A DNA stretch of 64,000 nucleotides from Roseococcus sp. (GCA_026414745.1 JAOAIK010000049.1:1-64000); one strand, 5' to 3'; shown: positions 1-11,232, numbered from the stretch's first letter. The notes: generated by a model not told the origin, from the letters alone. Numbers and translations: made by a program.

Positions 1-1599
1 GAGGAACTCGGCCACAAGGCCGTGGTCGCTGCGCTGGATGATCCCGAAGCCTTCACCGAGGACGAAGTGCTGTCCCAGCAGGCCGAAGCCCTGCCGAGTG
101 CACCCGTGGTCACCGTCATGGGCCACGTGGACCACGGCAAGACCTCGCTGCTGGACTACATTCGCCGAACCAAGGTGGCGGCTGGCGAGGCCGGCGGCAT
201 CACCCAGCACATCGGCGCCTATCACGTGGAGACGCCGCGCGGGATGGTGTCCTTCCTTGACACGCCGGGTCACGAGGCCTTCACGGCCATGCGTGCGCGA
301 GGTGCCCAGGCGACCGACATCGTGATCCTGGTCGTTGCCGCCGACGACGGCGTGATGCCGCAGACGCGCGAAGCGATCAAGCATGCCAAGGCGGCGGGGG
401 TTCCCATCGTCGTGGCGATGAACAAGATCGACAAGCCCGAGGCCAATCCGGACCGCGTCAAGAGCGAACTGGTGGCCGAGGAAGTCGTGCCCGAGGAATT
501 CGGCGGCGACTCGCCGTTCGTGCCCGTCTCGGCCAAGACCGGTCAGGGTGTGGACGACCTGCTCGAGCAGGTGCTTTTGCAGGCCGAAGTGCTGGAGCTC
601 AAGGCACCGGTGGACGCCGCGGCCAAGGGCCTGGTGATCGAAGCCCAGCTCGACAAGGGGCGTGGTCCCGTGGCCACGGTGCTGGTGCAATCGGGCACGC
701 TCAAGACTGGCGATGTGGTGCTGGCCGGCCAGACCTGGGGGCGTGTGCGGGCCATGCTGGACGAGAACGGTCGCAAGATCGAGTCGGCCGGGCCGTCCAT
801 CCCGGTGGAGATTCAGGGCCTGACCGAGGTGCCGCAGGCCGGCGACGAGTTCATGGTGTTGGCCGATGAGCGCCGCGCACGCGAGATCGCCACCTACCGC
901 GCGGGTAAGTTCCGCAACACCAAGCTGGCCAAGCAGCAGGCCGCCAAGCTGGAGAACATGTTCGCCGACATGACGGCCGGCGAGGTCAAGACGCTGCCCA
1001 TCATCGTCAAGGCCGACGTGCAGGGCTCGCAGGAGGCCTTGTCGGCCTCGCTGCTGAAGCTGTCCACCGACGAGGTCAAGGTGCAGCTCGTCTACGCGGC
1101 GGTCGGCGGCATCAGCGAATCCGACATCAACCTCGCGATCGCGTCCAAGGCGGTGATCATCGGCTTCAACACCCGCGCGGACGCGGGTGCGCGCAAGCTG
1201 GCCGAATCCAACGGCATCGACATCCGCTACTACAACATCATCTATGACGCCGTGGATGATCTGAAGGCTGCGATGTCGGGCATGCTGGCGCCGGAGAAGA
1301 AGGAAGAAGTCATCGGCATGGCCGAAATCCGCACGGTGTTCGTGGCGTCCAAGATCGGCACGGTGGCCGGCTGCATGGTCACCAGCGGTCAGGTCACGCG
1401 CGCGGCGCACTTCCGGCTGCTGCGCGACAACGTGGTCATCTACACCGGTGAACTCGAGTCGCTCAAGCGCCACAAGGACGACGTGCGCGAAGTCAAGGAA
1501 GGCTTCGAGTGCGGTATCAAGCTCAAGGGCTACAACGACATCAAGGAAGGCGACCAGCTCGAATTCTTCGAGGTCAAGGAAGTCGCCCGCACACTGTGA
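1..1599 (+). CDS. infB: Translation initiation factor IF-2, 5'-truncated
   Basis: IF-2 is the GTPase that places initiator tRNA on the 30S subunit. The frame is open from base 1, so the window holds only the C-terminal ~532 residues; the GTG at 22 is internal. The G domain is present with G1 GHVDHGKT, G3 DTPGH and G4 NKID, followed by the beta-barrel domain II, the IF2 N2-like domain ([11 protein letters not shown]) and the C-terminal fMet-tRNA-binding domain ([11 protein letters not shown]). The N-terminal extension is missing only because the window starts here. The stop overlaps the rbfA start (GTGA). The infB-rbfA-truB-typA order and the protein style are those I know from Burkholderiales, unlike the alphaproteobacterial genes after ~3.2 kb. 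Confidence 0.97.
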   Translation, partial: EELGHKAVVAALDDPEAFTEDEVLSQQAEALPSAPVVTVMGHVDHGKTSLLDYIRRTKVAAGEAGGITQHIGAYHVETPRGMVSFLDTPGHEAFTAMRARGAQATDIVILVVAADDGVMPQTREAIKHAKAAGVPIVVAMNKIDKPEANPDRVKSELVAEEVVPEEFGGDSPFVPVSAKTGQGVDDLLEQVLLQAEVLELKAPVDAAAKGLVIEAQLDKGRGPVATVLVQSGTLKTGDVVLAGQTWGRVRAMLDENGRKIESAGPSIPVEIQGLTEVPQAGDEFMVLADERRAREIATYRAGKFRNTKLAKQQAAKLENMFADMTAGEVKTLPIIVKADVQGSQEALSASLLKLSTDEVKVQLVYAAVGGISESDINLAIASKAVIIGFNTRADAGARKLAESNGIDIRYYNIIYDAVDDLKAAMSGMLAPEKKEEVIGMAEIRTVFVASKIGTVAGCMVTSGQVTRAAHFRLLRDNVVIYTGELESLKRHKDDVREVKEGFECGIKLKGYNDIKEGDQLEFFEVKEVARTL

Positions 1600-1964
1600 A
1601 GCGCAAGGCCGCCACGCCCAACCGGAGCTTTCGCGTCGCCGATCAGATCCAGCGCGACCTGACGGAGCTGATCGCCCGCGAGCTGAAGGACCCTCGGGTC
1701 GGCATGGTCACGATCAACGCCGTCGAAGTCACCCCGGACTATGCCCACGCCAAGGTGTTCTTCAGCTTGCTCGTGGGTGAGCCGGGTGAGACCGAAGCGG
1801 CGCTGAACCAGGCGGCCGGCTTCCTGCGCAACGGCCTGTTCAAGCGGTTGCACATCCACACCGTGCCGACGCTGCACTTCGTGTTCGACCGCACGACCGA
1901 GCGTGCGGCCGACATGAATGCACTGATCGCCCGCGCCGTTGCCTCGCGCGCCAAGGACGACTGA
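1596..1964 (+). CDS. rbfA: 30S ribosome-binding factor A
   Basis: RbfA binds the 30S subunit near helix 1 of 16S rRNA and is needed for late 30S maturation and cold adaptation. The protein is 122 residues, normal for the family, with the conserved core [10 protein letters not shown] and [12 protein letters not shown] and the C-terminal [13 protein letters not shown] followed by [11 protein letters not shown] chose the GTG at 1596 because it overlaps the infB stop (GTGA) and gives the usual N-terminus [12 protein letters not shown]; an upstream in-frame ATG lies deep inside infB. The sequence looks betaproteobacterial. It is translationally coupled to infB, and truB follows after 2 bases. Confidence 0.95.
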   Translation: MKRKAATPNRSFRVADQIQRDLTELIARELKDPRVGMVTINAVEVTPDYAHAKVFFSLLVGEPGETEAALNQAAGFLRNGLFKRLHIHTVPTLHFVFDRTTERAADMNALIARAVASRAKDD

Positions 1965-1966
1965 AC

Positions 1967-2913
1967 ATGCCCATCACGCGCACGGGGACGCTCCGGCGCC
2001 CCGTGCACGGGGTGCTGCTGCTGGACAAGCCGCTCGGGCTATCGAGCAATCAGGCCCTGCAGAAGGCCCGCTGGCTGCTGCGGGCGGAAAAGGGCGGGCA
2101 CACGGGGACGCTGGACCCGCTGGCCACGGGCGTTCTGCCCCTGTGCTTCGGTGCGGCGACCAAGTTCAGCCAGATCCATATCGATGCCGACAAGACCTAC
2201 GAGGCGGTGCTGCGTCTGGGTATTCGCACCGCCACCGGCGACGCCGAGGGTGAGGTGATCGACCGGAGGCCCGTCCCTGCGATCCATGACGCCATGCTGG
2301 CCGAAGTCGCTGCCCGGTTCACGGGCGCGCAAACCCAGGTGCCCCCCATGCACAGCGCGCTCAAACACGAGGGTCGCGCCCTGTACGCGTACGCCCGTGC
2401 GGGCGAGACGGTCGACCGCCAGCCGAGAAATGTCTGGATTCATGAGCTGAATCTGGCATTGACCCGCACAGAATCTGGTGCTAGTGCTATAAACTTAATA
2501 GCAAAGGTCAGCAAGGGAACCTACATCCGCACCCTGGGCGAGGACATCGGCGAGGCGCTCGGCTGCGGCGCCCACCTGGCCAGCCTCAGGCGCCTGTCGA
2601 GTGGCCGCTTCCACGCGGCCGATGGCATCACGCTGGACGCGCTGGCCGCCATGGATGAGCCCGAACGCCTTGGCAGGCTGCTGCCCGTGGATTCTCTGCT
2701 CGCCGGTCATGAGGCCATCACGCTGGACGGCGACGATGCGGCACGGTTCCTGTCCGGCATGCGGCGACGTGGCGACTGGCCCGATGCCGATGCCGTCATC
2801 GTCCGCGGGCCCGACGGCGCGTTGCTGGGCACGGCCCGCGTCCGTGCGGGCGAACTGATTGCAGAGCGTCTGCTCAACCCTGAAGAAATCCGGAACATCC
2901 GCGAAAGCCAACC

Positions 2914-2917
<4 letters not shown>
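1967..2917 (+). CDS. truB: tRNA pseudouridine(55) synthase
   Basis: TruB isomerises U55 in the T-loop of tRNAs. It has 316 residues. The catalytic Asp is near residue 50 in GTLDPLATG, with the family motifs LDKPLGLSSNQAL before it and KVSKGTYIRTLGEDIG later. The C-terminal domain follows from about residue 250. An AT-rich hairpin (2485-2503) is translated in frame as part of SAINLIAK, in an otherwise GC-rich gene; it resembles short palindromes scattered in Comamonadaceae genomes (from memory). The stop overlaps the typA ATG (ATGA). Gene order and style are betaproteobacterial. Confidence 0.96.
2485..2503. repeat. AT-rich palindrome inside truB
   Basis: TGCTAT and ATAGCA form a perfect 6-bp inverted repeat around a 7-nt AT-rich centre. 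It contrasts sharply with the GC-rich surroundings and is read through in frame by truB. I recall similar 'GCTAT...ATAGC' elements as common in Comamonadaceae; that attribution is from memory. It supports a foreign (beta) origin for the left end of the window. Confidence 0.6.
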
Positions 2918-4767
<1,850 letters not shown>

Positions 4768-4808
4768 CACGTCTCGCGTCAGCCGCCACCTCGTGCCGGC
4801 AATGCGAT

Positions 4809-4835
4809 GCGGCCCGGGATCTCTCCTCGGGCCGC
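4809..4835. terminator. Bidirectional hairpin between convergent typA and rpsU
   Basis: GCGGCCCG (4809-4816) pairs perfectly with CGGGCCGC (4828-4835) across an 11-nt loop. It sits between the 3' ends of typA and rpsU, where a shared terminator is expected. There is no U-tract on either strand, so terminator function is inferred from position and stem only. Confidence 0.4.
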
Positions 4836-4886
4836 CGCACAGTCCTGTCCTGGTGTTCCGCCCGGCCTCGGGGTCGGGCGCGAGGC

Positions 4887-5090
4887 TCAGAACCCTTCGC
4901 GCTCGATGCGCTTGCGCTCCACCTTGCGGGCGCGGCGCACGGCTTCCGCCGCCTCGCGCGCACGGCGCTCCGAGGGCTTCTCGTAGTGGCGGCGAAGCTT
5001 CATCTCGCGGAACACGCCTTCGCGCTGCAGCTTCTTCTTGAGCGCCTTCAGCGCCTGATCGACGTTGTTATCGCGGACGACGACTTGCAC
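4887..5090 (-). CDS. rpsU: 30S ribosomal protein S21
   Basis: bS21 is a small, very basic 30S protein that helps mRNA engagement. The 67-residue product starts [20 protein letters not shown] and contains [17 protein letters not shown], the family signature. The start is a GTG at 5090 with AGGAGAG about 12 bases upstream. It is divergent from def-COQ9; the COQ9 family was first described as 'rpsU-divergently transcribed', so this neighbourhood is typical of alphaproteobacteria. The AT-rich patch at about 5160-5178 between the divergent genes probably holds the promoters. Confidence 0.95.
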   Translation of the reverse strand: MQVVVRDNNVDQALKALKKKLQREGVFREMKLRRHYEKPSERRAREAAEAVRRARKVERKRIEREGF

Positions 5091-5263
5091 GCGGGTAACT
5101 CTCCTGCTCGAAGGATGGAGGTGGATGGGGCTCGGGGCTGGTCCCAGATGGATCCAGTCCTCTCAATTTATCTAACATGAGCCGCCCCTTCCGTGAAGCC
5201 CTTTCATGGCGTCCCCGGATCGCCGATGCTGCGGCGCGCACGTCTCGTGCCAGGGGAAAGCGC

Positions 5264-5764
5264 ATGGCCATCCTCAAGATCGCCCGCATGGGCCACCCCG
5301 TGCTGCTGGCCCAGGCCGCCCCGGTGGCGGATCCCACCGCACCCGACATGCGGCGGCTGGTGCGCGACATGGCCGAGACGCTGGTCGACGCCGGCGGCAT
5401 CGGCCTCGCCGCGCCGCAGGTGCATGAATCCCTTCGCCTGTTCCTCTGGCGCGATGGCGACACGCTGCGCGCCCTGTTCAATCCCGAACTCGCCCCCCTC
5501 GGCCCGGAGCGCGCCCTGGGCTGGGAGGGATGTCTGTCCATCCCCGGCCTGCGCGGTCAGGTGCCTCGCTTCACGCGCGTGGCCTGGCGGGGTCTGGACC
5601 AGAATGGCGAGCCGACGGAAGGAGTGGCGGAGGGGCTGGCCGCGCGCGTGCTCCAGCACGAGAATGACCATCTGGATGGCATCTTCTACCTGATGCGCAT
5701 GGAGGACCTGTCGATGCTGGGCTTCGCCGAAGAACTCGCTCGCGTCCAGGAGCAGGCGCGATGA
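5264..5764 (+). CDS. def: Peptide deformylase
   Basis: Removes the formyl group from the N-terminal Met of new proteins; metalloenzyme. All three motifs are present: GGIGLAAPQ (44-52), EGCLS with metal ligand Cys90, and HENDH with ligands His132 and His136 and catalytic Glu133. At 166 residues the length is normal. An in-frame ATG at 5177 would add 29 arginine-rich residues with no family similarity; I prefer 5264, which has AGGGGAAAG just upstream and gives the usual MAILKI start. The stop overlaps the COQ9 start (ATGA), so the two are probably co-translated. Confidence 0.94.
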   Translation: MAILKIARMGHPVLLAQAAPVADPTAPDMRRLVRDMAETLVDAGGIGLAAPQVHESLRLFLWRDGDTLRALFNPELAPLGPERALGWEGCLSIPGLRGQVPRFTRVAWRGLDQNGEPTEGVAEGLAARVLQHENDHLDGIFYLMRMEDLSMLGFAEELARVQEQAR

Positions 5765-6324
5765 CAGAAGAGGCGCTGATCGACACGGCCGTGCGGCTGG
5801 CCGAGGTGCGGGGATGGAGTTGCGAGACGCTCCGCCGCGCGCTGATCGAGGCGGGGGAACCGCCCGAACTTCTTTCCAGCGCCTTTCCGCGCGGGGTGAC
5901 CGGCGCCATCGCCGCGTGGTCGCGACTTGCCGACCAGCGCATGCAAGCGGCCGCCGAGCGGGAGGATCTCTCCGGCATGCGGACGGCCCAGCGCATCCGC
6001 CGCGTGGTGGAACTGCGGCTCCGCGAGGTGGAGCCGCATCGCGAGGCGCTGCGCGGCGCCATGGCGCTTCTGGCCCTGCCCTGGAATCTCCCGCTGGCGG
6101 CGCGCCTGACGGCCGAAACCGCCTCGGCGCTCTGGTATGCGGCCGGCGACCGTTCGGCCGACTTCTCCTGGTACACGCGCCGCTTGACGCTGGGCGCGAT
6201 CTACACCGCCACCCTCGCCTATTGGCTGCGGCCCGGCGGCGGCGATCTGGAGGAGGCCTTGGCCTTTCTCGACAGGCGCTTGGCGGATCTGCCGAAACCA
6301 AAGTCGCAGCCCGTGGCGGTTTAG
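5761..6324 (+). CDS. COQ9 family ubiquinone biosynthesis protein
   Basis: COQ9 proteins are lipid-binding TetR-fold proteins that assist COQ7-type hydroxylation in ubiquinone synthesis. This 187-residue protein shows the expected helical N-terminus (ALIDTAVRLAEVRGWSCETLRRAL), the central RIRRVVELRLREVEPHREALR, and the C-terminal WYAAGDRSADFSWYTRRLTL typical of the family. It overlaps the def stop by ATGA. Placement beside divergent rpsU matches the family's original name. ubiA, another quinone gene, lies at 38.5-39.5 kb but is not linked. Confidence 0.9.
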   Translation: MTEEALIDTAVRLAEVRGWSCETLRRALIEAGEPPELLSSAFPRGVTGAIAAWSRLADQRMQAAAEREDLSGMRTAQRIRRVVELRLREVEPHREALRGAMALLALPWNLPLAARLTAETASALWYAAGDRSADFSWYTRRLTLGAIYTATLAYWLRPGGGDLEEALAFLDRRLADLPKPKSQPVAV

Positions 6325-6426
6325 GCTTCGCGCCCGAAGCGGTTCCGTGTAAAGCCTCAGGCCGGGCCGGTCCGTGCGCCAGGAGCGCGCGCGACTCGGC
6401 GGGGATTGATAGGGGGATTTCGCGCC

Positions 6427-7005
6427 ATGACGCGCAAGACAGCACTTCTGGCGGGCGTCGCCGCCGCGCTGGTGGGGCCGGGAGCGGCCATCGCCGCCTG
6501 CCTGCAGCCCGCTGAAAAGACGGCGTTCGACGTTCGAGCGCTGCAGAGCCAACTCATGGTGGTGGCCCTGACCTGCCAGCAGCAGGACGACTACAACAAC
6601 TTCGTCCGCCGCCACATGAACGAACTCAACAACGCGCAGCGCGGCGTGACCAGCTACCACCGCCGGGTGCATGGCGCGCAGCACCAGCGACAGCTCGACC
6701 TCTACATCACCAATCTCGCCAACTCGCAGATGCAGGCCGGGATTGCGCGTGGCAGCTTCTTCTGCCGGGAGCAGGCGCCCCTCTTCCAGATGGCGATGCA
6801 GGCGAACACCCGGGAGGAGCTGGCGAACCTGGCGGTGCAGCGGCAGATCCCCCAACCACTCGGGGCGGAACCGTGTCCGGCCGCGCCGCAGCGGCAGCAG
6901 GCGACGGGCCAGGCGCGCACGCAACCGCAGCAGCGTCCCGCCAACCAACCACCGCCGCAGCGCCAAGCCAGCCAGCAGGCTCAGACGGCCAGCGCGACGC
7001 GCTGA
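6427..7005 (+). CDS. Secreted hypothetical protein with Gln/Pro-rich tail
   Basis: I do not recognise a characterised family. The 192-residue product starts with a clear signal peptide (MTRKTALLAGVAAALVGPGAAIA), has a central predicted-helical domain with four Cys residues (in CLQPA, LTCQQ, FFCRE and EPCPA, possibly two disulfides), and ends in a low-complexity Q/P/A tail after about residue 150. A TTG-started extension from 6406 is possible but would spoil the signal peptide. The location is the periplasm by inference. A strong terminator follows at 7032-7056, so it ends its transcription unit; it faces the convergent OmpA-like gene. Confidence 0.75.
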   Translation: MTRKTALLAGVAAALVGPGAAIAACLQPAEKTAFDVRALQSQLMVVALTCQQQDDYNNFVRRHMNELNNAQRGVTSYHRRVHGAQHQRQLDLYITNLANSQMQAGIARGSFFCREQAPLFQMAMQANTREELANLAVQRQIPQPLGAEPCPAAPQRQQATGQARTQPQQRPANQPPPQRQASQQAQTASATR

Positions 7006-7031
7006 GCGCAATCGTCCCAGCTGTGCGACGC

Positions 7032-7056
7032 GGGCGGCCCAAGGGCCGCCCTTTTT
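7032..7056 (+). terminator. Rho-independent terminator
   Basis: A perfect 9-bp stem GGGCGGCCC/GGGCCGCCC with an AA loop is followed at once by five Ts. It is 27 bases past the stop of the secreted protein gene. Textbook intrinsic terminator for the + strand. Confidence 0.9.
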
Positions 7057-7098
7057 CATGCGCGCGTCCAGGGCGACGGGGCGCGATTACGAGGCACG

Positions 7099-7125
7099 AA
7101 AAAGGGGGCGCGCTGCGGCGCCCCC
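7099..7125 (-). terminator. Rho-independent terminator of the OmpA-like gene
   Basis: Read on the minus strand, GGGGGCGC and GCGCCCCC form an 8-bp stem with a 6-nt loop and are followed by a T-run (As at 7099-7103 on the plus strand). It lies just past the stop at 7162 and back-to-back with the plus-strand terminator, insulating the convergent genes. Confidence 0.85.
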
Positions 7126-7161
7126 CTCTCGTCTTGCGGCCTCGGGAAGAGGGCCCGCGCC

Positions 7162-8259
7162 TCAGCGCAGGACAATCTCCACGCGGCGGTTCTGCGGCTC
7201 GCGCACGCCCATCGCGGTGGGCACCAGCGGCCGGTCGAAACCGAAGCCCTGGATGGTGATCTGGTTGCGCGCGATCCCGCGCCGCACCAGCTCCGCCGCC
7301 ACCGCCTCGGCACGCCGCACCGACAGGCGCTGGTTGTACGCCGCCGAACCCGTCCGGTCCGCGTGGCCCGACACCTCGATCCGCGTCGAGCCCACCGTGC
7401 GCGCGTTGTTCGCCGCCTCGGCGATGATCTGCCGCGCGCGGTCCGTCAGGTCGGCGCGATCCCAGTCGAAGAACACCAGGAAGGTGCGCGCGGGCGCGGG
7501 CGCCGCGGCCGGCGCCGGGGCGGGCGCAGGCGTCGGCGTGTTGAAGGCGTAGCGCAGACCGACCAGGATGGAGTGGTTGTAGTTGGTCGGACGGTAGGAC
7601 GCCGGCGAGCCGAGGCCGACAACCGTCTGGCCCGCGTTGTTGATGTTCCCGGAGGAGATCGAGGGGTCGAGCGTGCCGAAGAAGCGATACTCGGTGGTGA
7701 GCGACAGGCCCGGCATCATGGCGCCCAGCCCGAACGCCACACCCGCGATGCCCTGATAGGCGAAGCGGCCGTCATTGCCGTCGATCATCACGCGGTTGGT
7801 CGGCGAGGTGCGGCCGATCACCTTGCGGTAGTCGTTCCAGGCATAACCGATACCGGCGCCGACATAGGGCGTCACGCTCACGCCGAGGCCGAGCACGTCG
7901 CCGAGAGCGAGGTCGTAGAAGGCGTTGCCCATCAGGCCATACTGATGGACCGTGCCGCCGGCCGGGTTGCCCGACACGGCGCCGAGCCGCATGCGGTCGA
8001 TGCTGTTGTTGCGGTAGTTGCCCTCGAGCTCGGCGCGGATGCCGTTCCCGAAGCCCCAACCGATGCTGGCCACCGCAGCCCAGCCCCAGCGGGTGTGGAC
8101 CCGATCGGCACCCAGGGTCGCGGGGATGTCGGAGGTCACGTTCTCGCGGTAGTTCGCACCCACGCCCGCGCCCACATAGAGGCCCGAGACGGGCTGCGCC
8201 TGGGCGGCCACGGGCAGCGACAGCACCGTCGCCGCCAGAAGGGCCTTCTTGAGGCTCAT
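7162..8259 (-). CDS. OmpA family outer-membrane protein
   Basis: Likely anchors the outer membrane to peptidoglycan. The 365 residues comprise a signal peptide (MSLKKALLAATVLSLPVAAQAQ), an eight-strand-type beta-barrel region (about 24-240; alternating aromatic/glycine segments such as VSGLYVGAGVGANYR and SILVGLRYAF), a Pro/Ala linker (TPAPAPAPAAAPAPA) and a C-terminal OmpA/MotB domain. The peptidoglycan-binding residues in GHADRTG (Asp) and LSVRRAE (Arg) are present. Start at 8259 because it gives the signal peptide and has AAAGGAGAACGAGG directly upstream. It ends at a strong terminator, so it is probably monocistronic and well expressed. Specific role unknown. Confidence 0.93.
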   Translation of the reverse strand: MSLKKALLAATVLSLPVAAQAQPVSGLYVGAGVGANYRENVTSDIPATLGADRVHTRWGWAAVASIGWGFGNGIRAELEGNYRNNSIDRMRLGAVSGNPAGGTVHQYGLMGNAFYDLALGDVLGLGVSVTPYVGAGIGYAWNDYRKVIGRTSPTNRVMIDGNDGRFAYQGIAGVAFGLGAMMPGLSLTTEYRFFGTLDPSISSGNINNAGQTVVGLGSPASYRPTNYNHSILVGLRYAFNTPTPAPAPAPAAAPAPARTFLVFFDWDRADLTDRARQIIAEAANNARTVGSTRIEVSGHADRTGSAAYNQRLSVRRAEAVAAELVRRGIARNQITIQGFGFDRPLVPTAMGVREPQNRRVEIVLR

Positions 8260-8444
8260 CCTCGTTCTCCTTTGGCAATCACGTTCATTCGATCGCTGCG
8301 CGGCACGCCTTCCGGCGCGAATCCTCGCTGCGTGAGCGAACCCTAACACCGTGCCCGCGGGCCTTGCACCTCCCGGACCAGCATTTCCGAACAGGTGTGG
8401 CGCGCGCGACACAAGCCCCCTGGCGGATTCGCCACAGGGCATGA

Positions 8445-9581
8445 TCACAGACGGTCCAACAGCTCCGTCTCGCGCGCGCCAGCAAGGCTGCCCCAAGGCA
8501 ACAGCAGGGTGGCGTGGCCGAGCTTGCGGCCGGCCCGGGCCTCGGCCTTGCCGTACCAATGCGCGATGATCCCCGGGGCCGCCACGAGGCGCGGCCAGGC
8601 GGCCTGTCCCTCCGGCCCCACGAGGTTGCGCATGACCGCATCCGCCCGCCGCGTCGCGGGCCCGAGCGGCAGCCCCGCCACGGCGCGGATATGTTGCTCG
8701 AACTGCCCGCAGTCGCAGGCGTCCATCGTCCAGTGGCCCGAGTTGTGCGGGCGCGGGGCGATCTCGTTGCCGAGCAGCCTGCCATCGGCCAGCAGGAACA
8801 GCTCGAGTGCCAGCACGCCCACCGCCCCCAGCGCCTCCGCCACCCGCGCCGCATGACCGCGCGCCGCCTCGGCCACCGCGGCGGGGATGCGCGCCGGCGC
8901 GAAGGACAGGTCAAGGATGTGGTGGCGGTGCCGGTTCTCCACCGCGTCGAACACCGCCACCGCCCCGTCCGCGCCGCGCGCGGCGATGGCCGAGACCTCC
9001 GCCACGAACGGCACGAAGGCCTCGAGCACGAGCGGCTTGGGCGCGAGGCGGGCATAGGCGGCGGCGGCCTCCTCCGAGGCGCGGATCACTGCCTGGCCCC
9101 GCCCGTCGTAGCCGAGGCGCGTGGTTTTCAGCACCGCGGGCAGGCCGATCCGGGCCAGCGCCTGGGCCAGATCGGCCTCGCTGCGCACCGGCGCCCAGGG
9201 CGCGACGGGCACGCCCGCGTCTTCGAGGAAGGCCTTTTCAGCCAGACGGTCCTGGCAGGTGGCGAGGACCGACAGGCCGGGCCGGCAGGGCGCGAGACCC
9301 TCCAGCGCGGCCAGGGCGGCTGCGGGGACGTTCTCGAACTCGAAGGTCACGACGTCCACGCTGGCGGCGAAACGCCGCAGCGCCTCGCTGTCCTCGTAGG
9401 GTGCGACCGTGTGCGCGGTGGCGACCTGCATGCCCGGCGAGTCCGGCTCGGGCGCGAAGACATGGGTGCGGTAGCCGAGGCGCGCGGCGGCCATGGCGCT
9501 CATCCGCCCGAGCTGCCCGCCGCCCAGGATGCCGATGGTGGCGCCAAGCGGCAGAGGGGCCGCCGCCTCAGACGGGGTCAT
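8445..9581 (-). CDS. purK: N5-carboxyaminoimidazole ribonucleotide synthase
   Basis: PurK makes N5-CAIR from AIR, bicarbonate and ATP in purine synthesis. The 378-residue ATP-grasp protein begins with the nucleotide-binding turn [11 protein letters not shown] and contains [20 protein letters not shown] and the metal/ATP segment [15 protein letters not shown] chose the ATG at 9581; a longer frame upstream lies inside purE. The start overlaps the purE 3' end by 14 bases, so purE and purK are translationally coupled. No obvious terminator was seen in the 185 bases between it and the OmpA-like gene. Confidence 0.96.
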   Translation of the reverse strand: MTPSEAAAPLPLGATIGILGGGQLGRMSAMAAARLGYRTHVFAPEPDSPGMQVATAHTVAPYEDSEALRRFAASVDVVTFEFENVPAAALAALEGLAPCRPGLSVLATCQDRLAEKAFLEDAGVPVAPWAPVRSEADLAQALARIGLPAVLKTTRLGYDGRGQAVIRASEEAAAAYARLAPKPLVLEAFVPFVAEVSAIAARGADGAVAVFDAVENRHRHHILDLSFAPARIPAAVAEAARGHAARVAEALGAVGVLALELFLLADGRLLGNEIAPRPHNSGHWTMDACDCGQFEQHIRAVAGLPLGPATRRADAVMRNLVGPEGQAAWPRLVAAPGIIAHWYGKAEARAGRKLGHATLLLPWGSLAGARETELLDRL

Positions 9582-10062
9582 GGGGCACGCCCTCGGTCTG
9601 GGCGGCGCGCCACGCCGCCAGGCGGGCGGCCAGCGCCGGGTCGGACAGCGCGAGGATGGAGGCGGCCAGCAGCCCGGCATTGATGGCGCCCGCCCGCCCG
9701 ATGGCCAGCGTGCCCACCGGCACGCCGCCCGGCATCTGCACGATGGAGAGAAGGGAATCGAGACCCTTCAGCGCATGCGACTCCACCGGCACGCCGAGCA
9801 CGGGCAGGCAGGTCATGCTCGCCGCCATGCCGGGCAGATGCGCCGCTCCGCCCGCCCCGGCGATGATCACGCGCAACCCCCGCTCGGCGGCGGTGGCGGC
9901 ATACTCATAGAGTCGCCTGGGCGTGCGATGCGCCGAGACCACCCGCGTCTCGTGGGGGACGCCAAGCGCGGTCAGCGTCTCGGCGGCGTGGCGCATCGTC
10001 TCCCAGTCCGAGCGGGAGCCCATGATCACCCCCACGCGCGGCGCCTGATCCCGCATGCCCAT
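9568..10062 (-). CDS. purE: N5-carboxyaminoimidazole ribonucleotide mutase
   Basis: PurE (class I) converts N5-CAIR to CAIR, the step after PurK. The 164-residue protein carries VIMGSRSDW, the catalytic-His motif [18 protein letters not shown] and [17 protein letters not shown]. It is the first purine gene of a purE-purK operon, overlapping purK by 14 bases. Only 3 bases separate it from the preceding DUF465 gene, which therefore probably leads the transcript. Confidence 0.97.
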   Translation of the reverse strand: MGMRDQAPRVGVIMGSRSDWETMRHAAETLTALGVPHETRVVSAHRTPRRLYEYAATAAERGLRVIIAGAGGAAHLPGMAASMTCLPVLGVPVESHALKGLDSLLSIVQMPGGVPVGTLAIGRAGAINAGLLAASILALSDPALAARLAAWRAAQTEGVPHDPV

Positions 10063-10065
10063 CCC

Positions 10066-10266
10066 TCAGGCGATGATGTCGGGGACGATCCGGCTCTCGA
10101 GCCAGGCGATTTCGTCCTTGAGCTTCAGCTTGCGCTTCTTGAGCCGCTGCACTTGGAGCTGATCCCTGGGCCCCGCCTCCAGCCGGGCGATCACCGTGTC
10201 GAGGTCGCGATGCTCGCTGCGGAGCTCGTGCAGGCGGCGCAACAGGGCTTCGCGGTCTTCGAGCAT
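10066..10266 (-). CDS. DUF465/YdcH family small coiled-coil protein
   Basis: A 66-residue basic protein of the YdcH/SlyX-like DUF465 family, recognisable from MLEDREALLRRLHELRSEHR and the charged helix LKKRKLKLKDEIAWLE. Function unknown; these form short antiparallel coiled coils. An in-frame upstream extension is rejected because it is low-complexity and would overlap the divergent gene. It directly precedes purE by 3 bases on the same strand. A second DUF465 gene is divergent at 10480-10650. Confidence 0.85.
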   Translation of the reverse strand: MLEDREALLRRLHELRSEHRDLDTVIARLEAGPRDQLQVQRLKKRKLKLKDEIAWLESRIVPDIIA

Positions 10267-10479
10267 CGGTCCCGTGCGGTCGAGGGGGCGGCAGGCGCGG
10301 CGGCAGGCGGAGGACACGAAATCCTTCCGCTTCCCGCCTGATTTGGGGATAGCATGAGCCGGCCGCCGCGCAACAGCGCCCGCGGCGGGGGCCGCGCGTC
10401 GCGATCGTGCAACCGTGGGCGGCGCGGCGTGCGGGGCCGGCATGGCTGACCGGCATGTGCGCTCGGAGGACGTAACGGC

Positions 10480-10650
10480 ATGATCCACACCCCGCGGCTC
10501 CGCTCCCTCGAGGCCCGTCACGCCGAGCTCGAACAGCGCATCGCCGCGGAGGGTGGCCGACCGCGTCCGGATGACGAGCGGATCGCCCGCCTCAAGCGCG
10601 AGAAGCTGGCCTTGAAGGAGGAGATGGAGCGACTGCGCCGCCAGAAGTGA
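10480..10650 (+). CDS. Second DUF465/YdcH family protein (56 aa)
   Basis: Short gene: ATG at 10480, TGA at 10648-10650, with GGAGGA nine bases upstream. The product begins MIHTPRLRSLEARHAELEQR and has the same closing helix (RIARLKREKLALKEEMERL) as the DUF465 gene divergent from it at 10266. The LKRxKLxLKxE motif is shared, so the two look like diverged paralogues. Function unknown; predicted all-helical and cytosolic. It ends 9 bases before the convergent trcR stop, so the two genes abut tail to tail. Confidence 0.82.
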   Translation: MIHTPRLRSLEARHAELEQRIAAEGGRPRPDDERIARLKREKLALKEEMERLRRQK

Positions 10651-10659
10651 AAGGCGGGG

Positions 10660-11232
10660 CTAATCGGCCTCGCTGGGCTGGGGCTGCGGCAGGGACTTGC
10701 CCTCGGCAGCGAGGCGCTGGGCGGCAGCGGCGACCGCCTCGTTGAGCGCGCTCTGGGTGCAGAGCCCGAGGATGACCGGATCGCGCGGCTTGATGTTCGC
10801 GCTGTTCCAGTGCGTCTTGTCCCGCACTTTCTCGATGGTCTCCTTGGTGGTGCCGAGGAGCTTCGCGATCTGCGCCACGCTGAGTTCCGGGTGGTGGCGC
10901 AGCAGCCAGGCGATCCCGTCCGGCCGATCATGGCGCTTGGCCACGGGCGTATAGCGCCCGCCCTTCCCACGCGAGCGCGAGAGAGGGACGGCCTGGGGCG
11001 CGAGGACGAGACGCGCCGTCGGGTCAGCCTCGCAGCGCGCGATCTCCTCGCGCGTCAACTGGCCATTGGCCACGGGATCATAGCCGATGATGCCCTGCGC
11101 CACCTCGCCATCCGCGATGGCCTGGACCTCGAGCGGGTGCATCTTCACGAAATCGGCGATTTGCTCGAAGGACAGCGAGGTCTTCTCGATCAGCCACACG
11201 GCGGTGGCCTTGGGCATCAGGGGCTGGGCCAT
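10660..11232 (-). CDS. TrcR/DUF1013 cell-cycle transcriptional regulator
   Basis: The 190-residue protein matches the alphaproteobacterial DUF1013 family, now called cell cycle transcriptional regulator TrcR. Visible features are MPKATAVWLIEKTSLSFEQIADF at the N-terminus (given in part), MHPLEVQAIADGEV, a second helix-turn-helix-like segment LSVAQIAKLLGTTKETIEKVRD, then HWNSANIKPRDPVILGLCTQ. These families have essential roles in alphaproteobacterial cell-cycle control; the exact regulon here is not visible. Single gene, divergent from the DUF1192 gene. Confidence 0.87.
   Translation of the reverse strand: MAQPLMPKATAVWLIEKTSLSFEQIADFVKMHPLEVQAIADGEVAQGIIGYDPVANGQLTREEIARCEADPTARLVLAPQAVPLSRSRGKGGRYTPVAKRHDRPDGIAWLLRHHPELSVAQIAKLLGTTKETIEKVRDKTHWNSANIKPRDPVILGLCTQSALNEAVAAAAQRLAAEGKSLPQPQPSEAD

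Noticed and set aside
5177..5263. N-terminal extension of peptide deformylase from the ATG at 5177
   Set aside because: The added residues are Arg/Ala-rich without similarity; the ATG at 5264 has a strong Shine-Dalgarno and the family's normal N-terminus.
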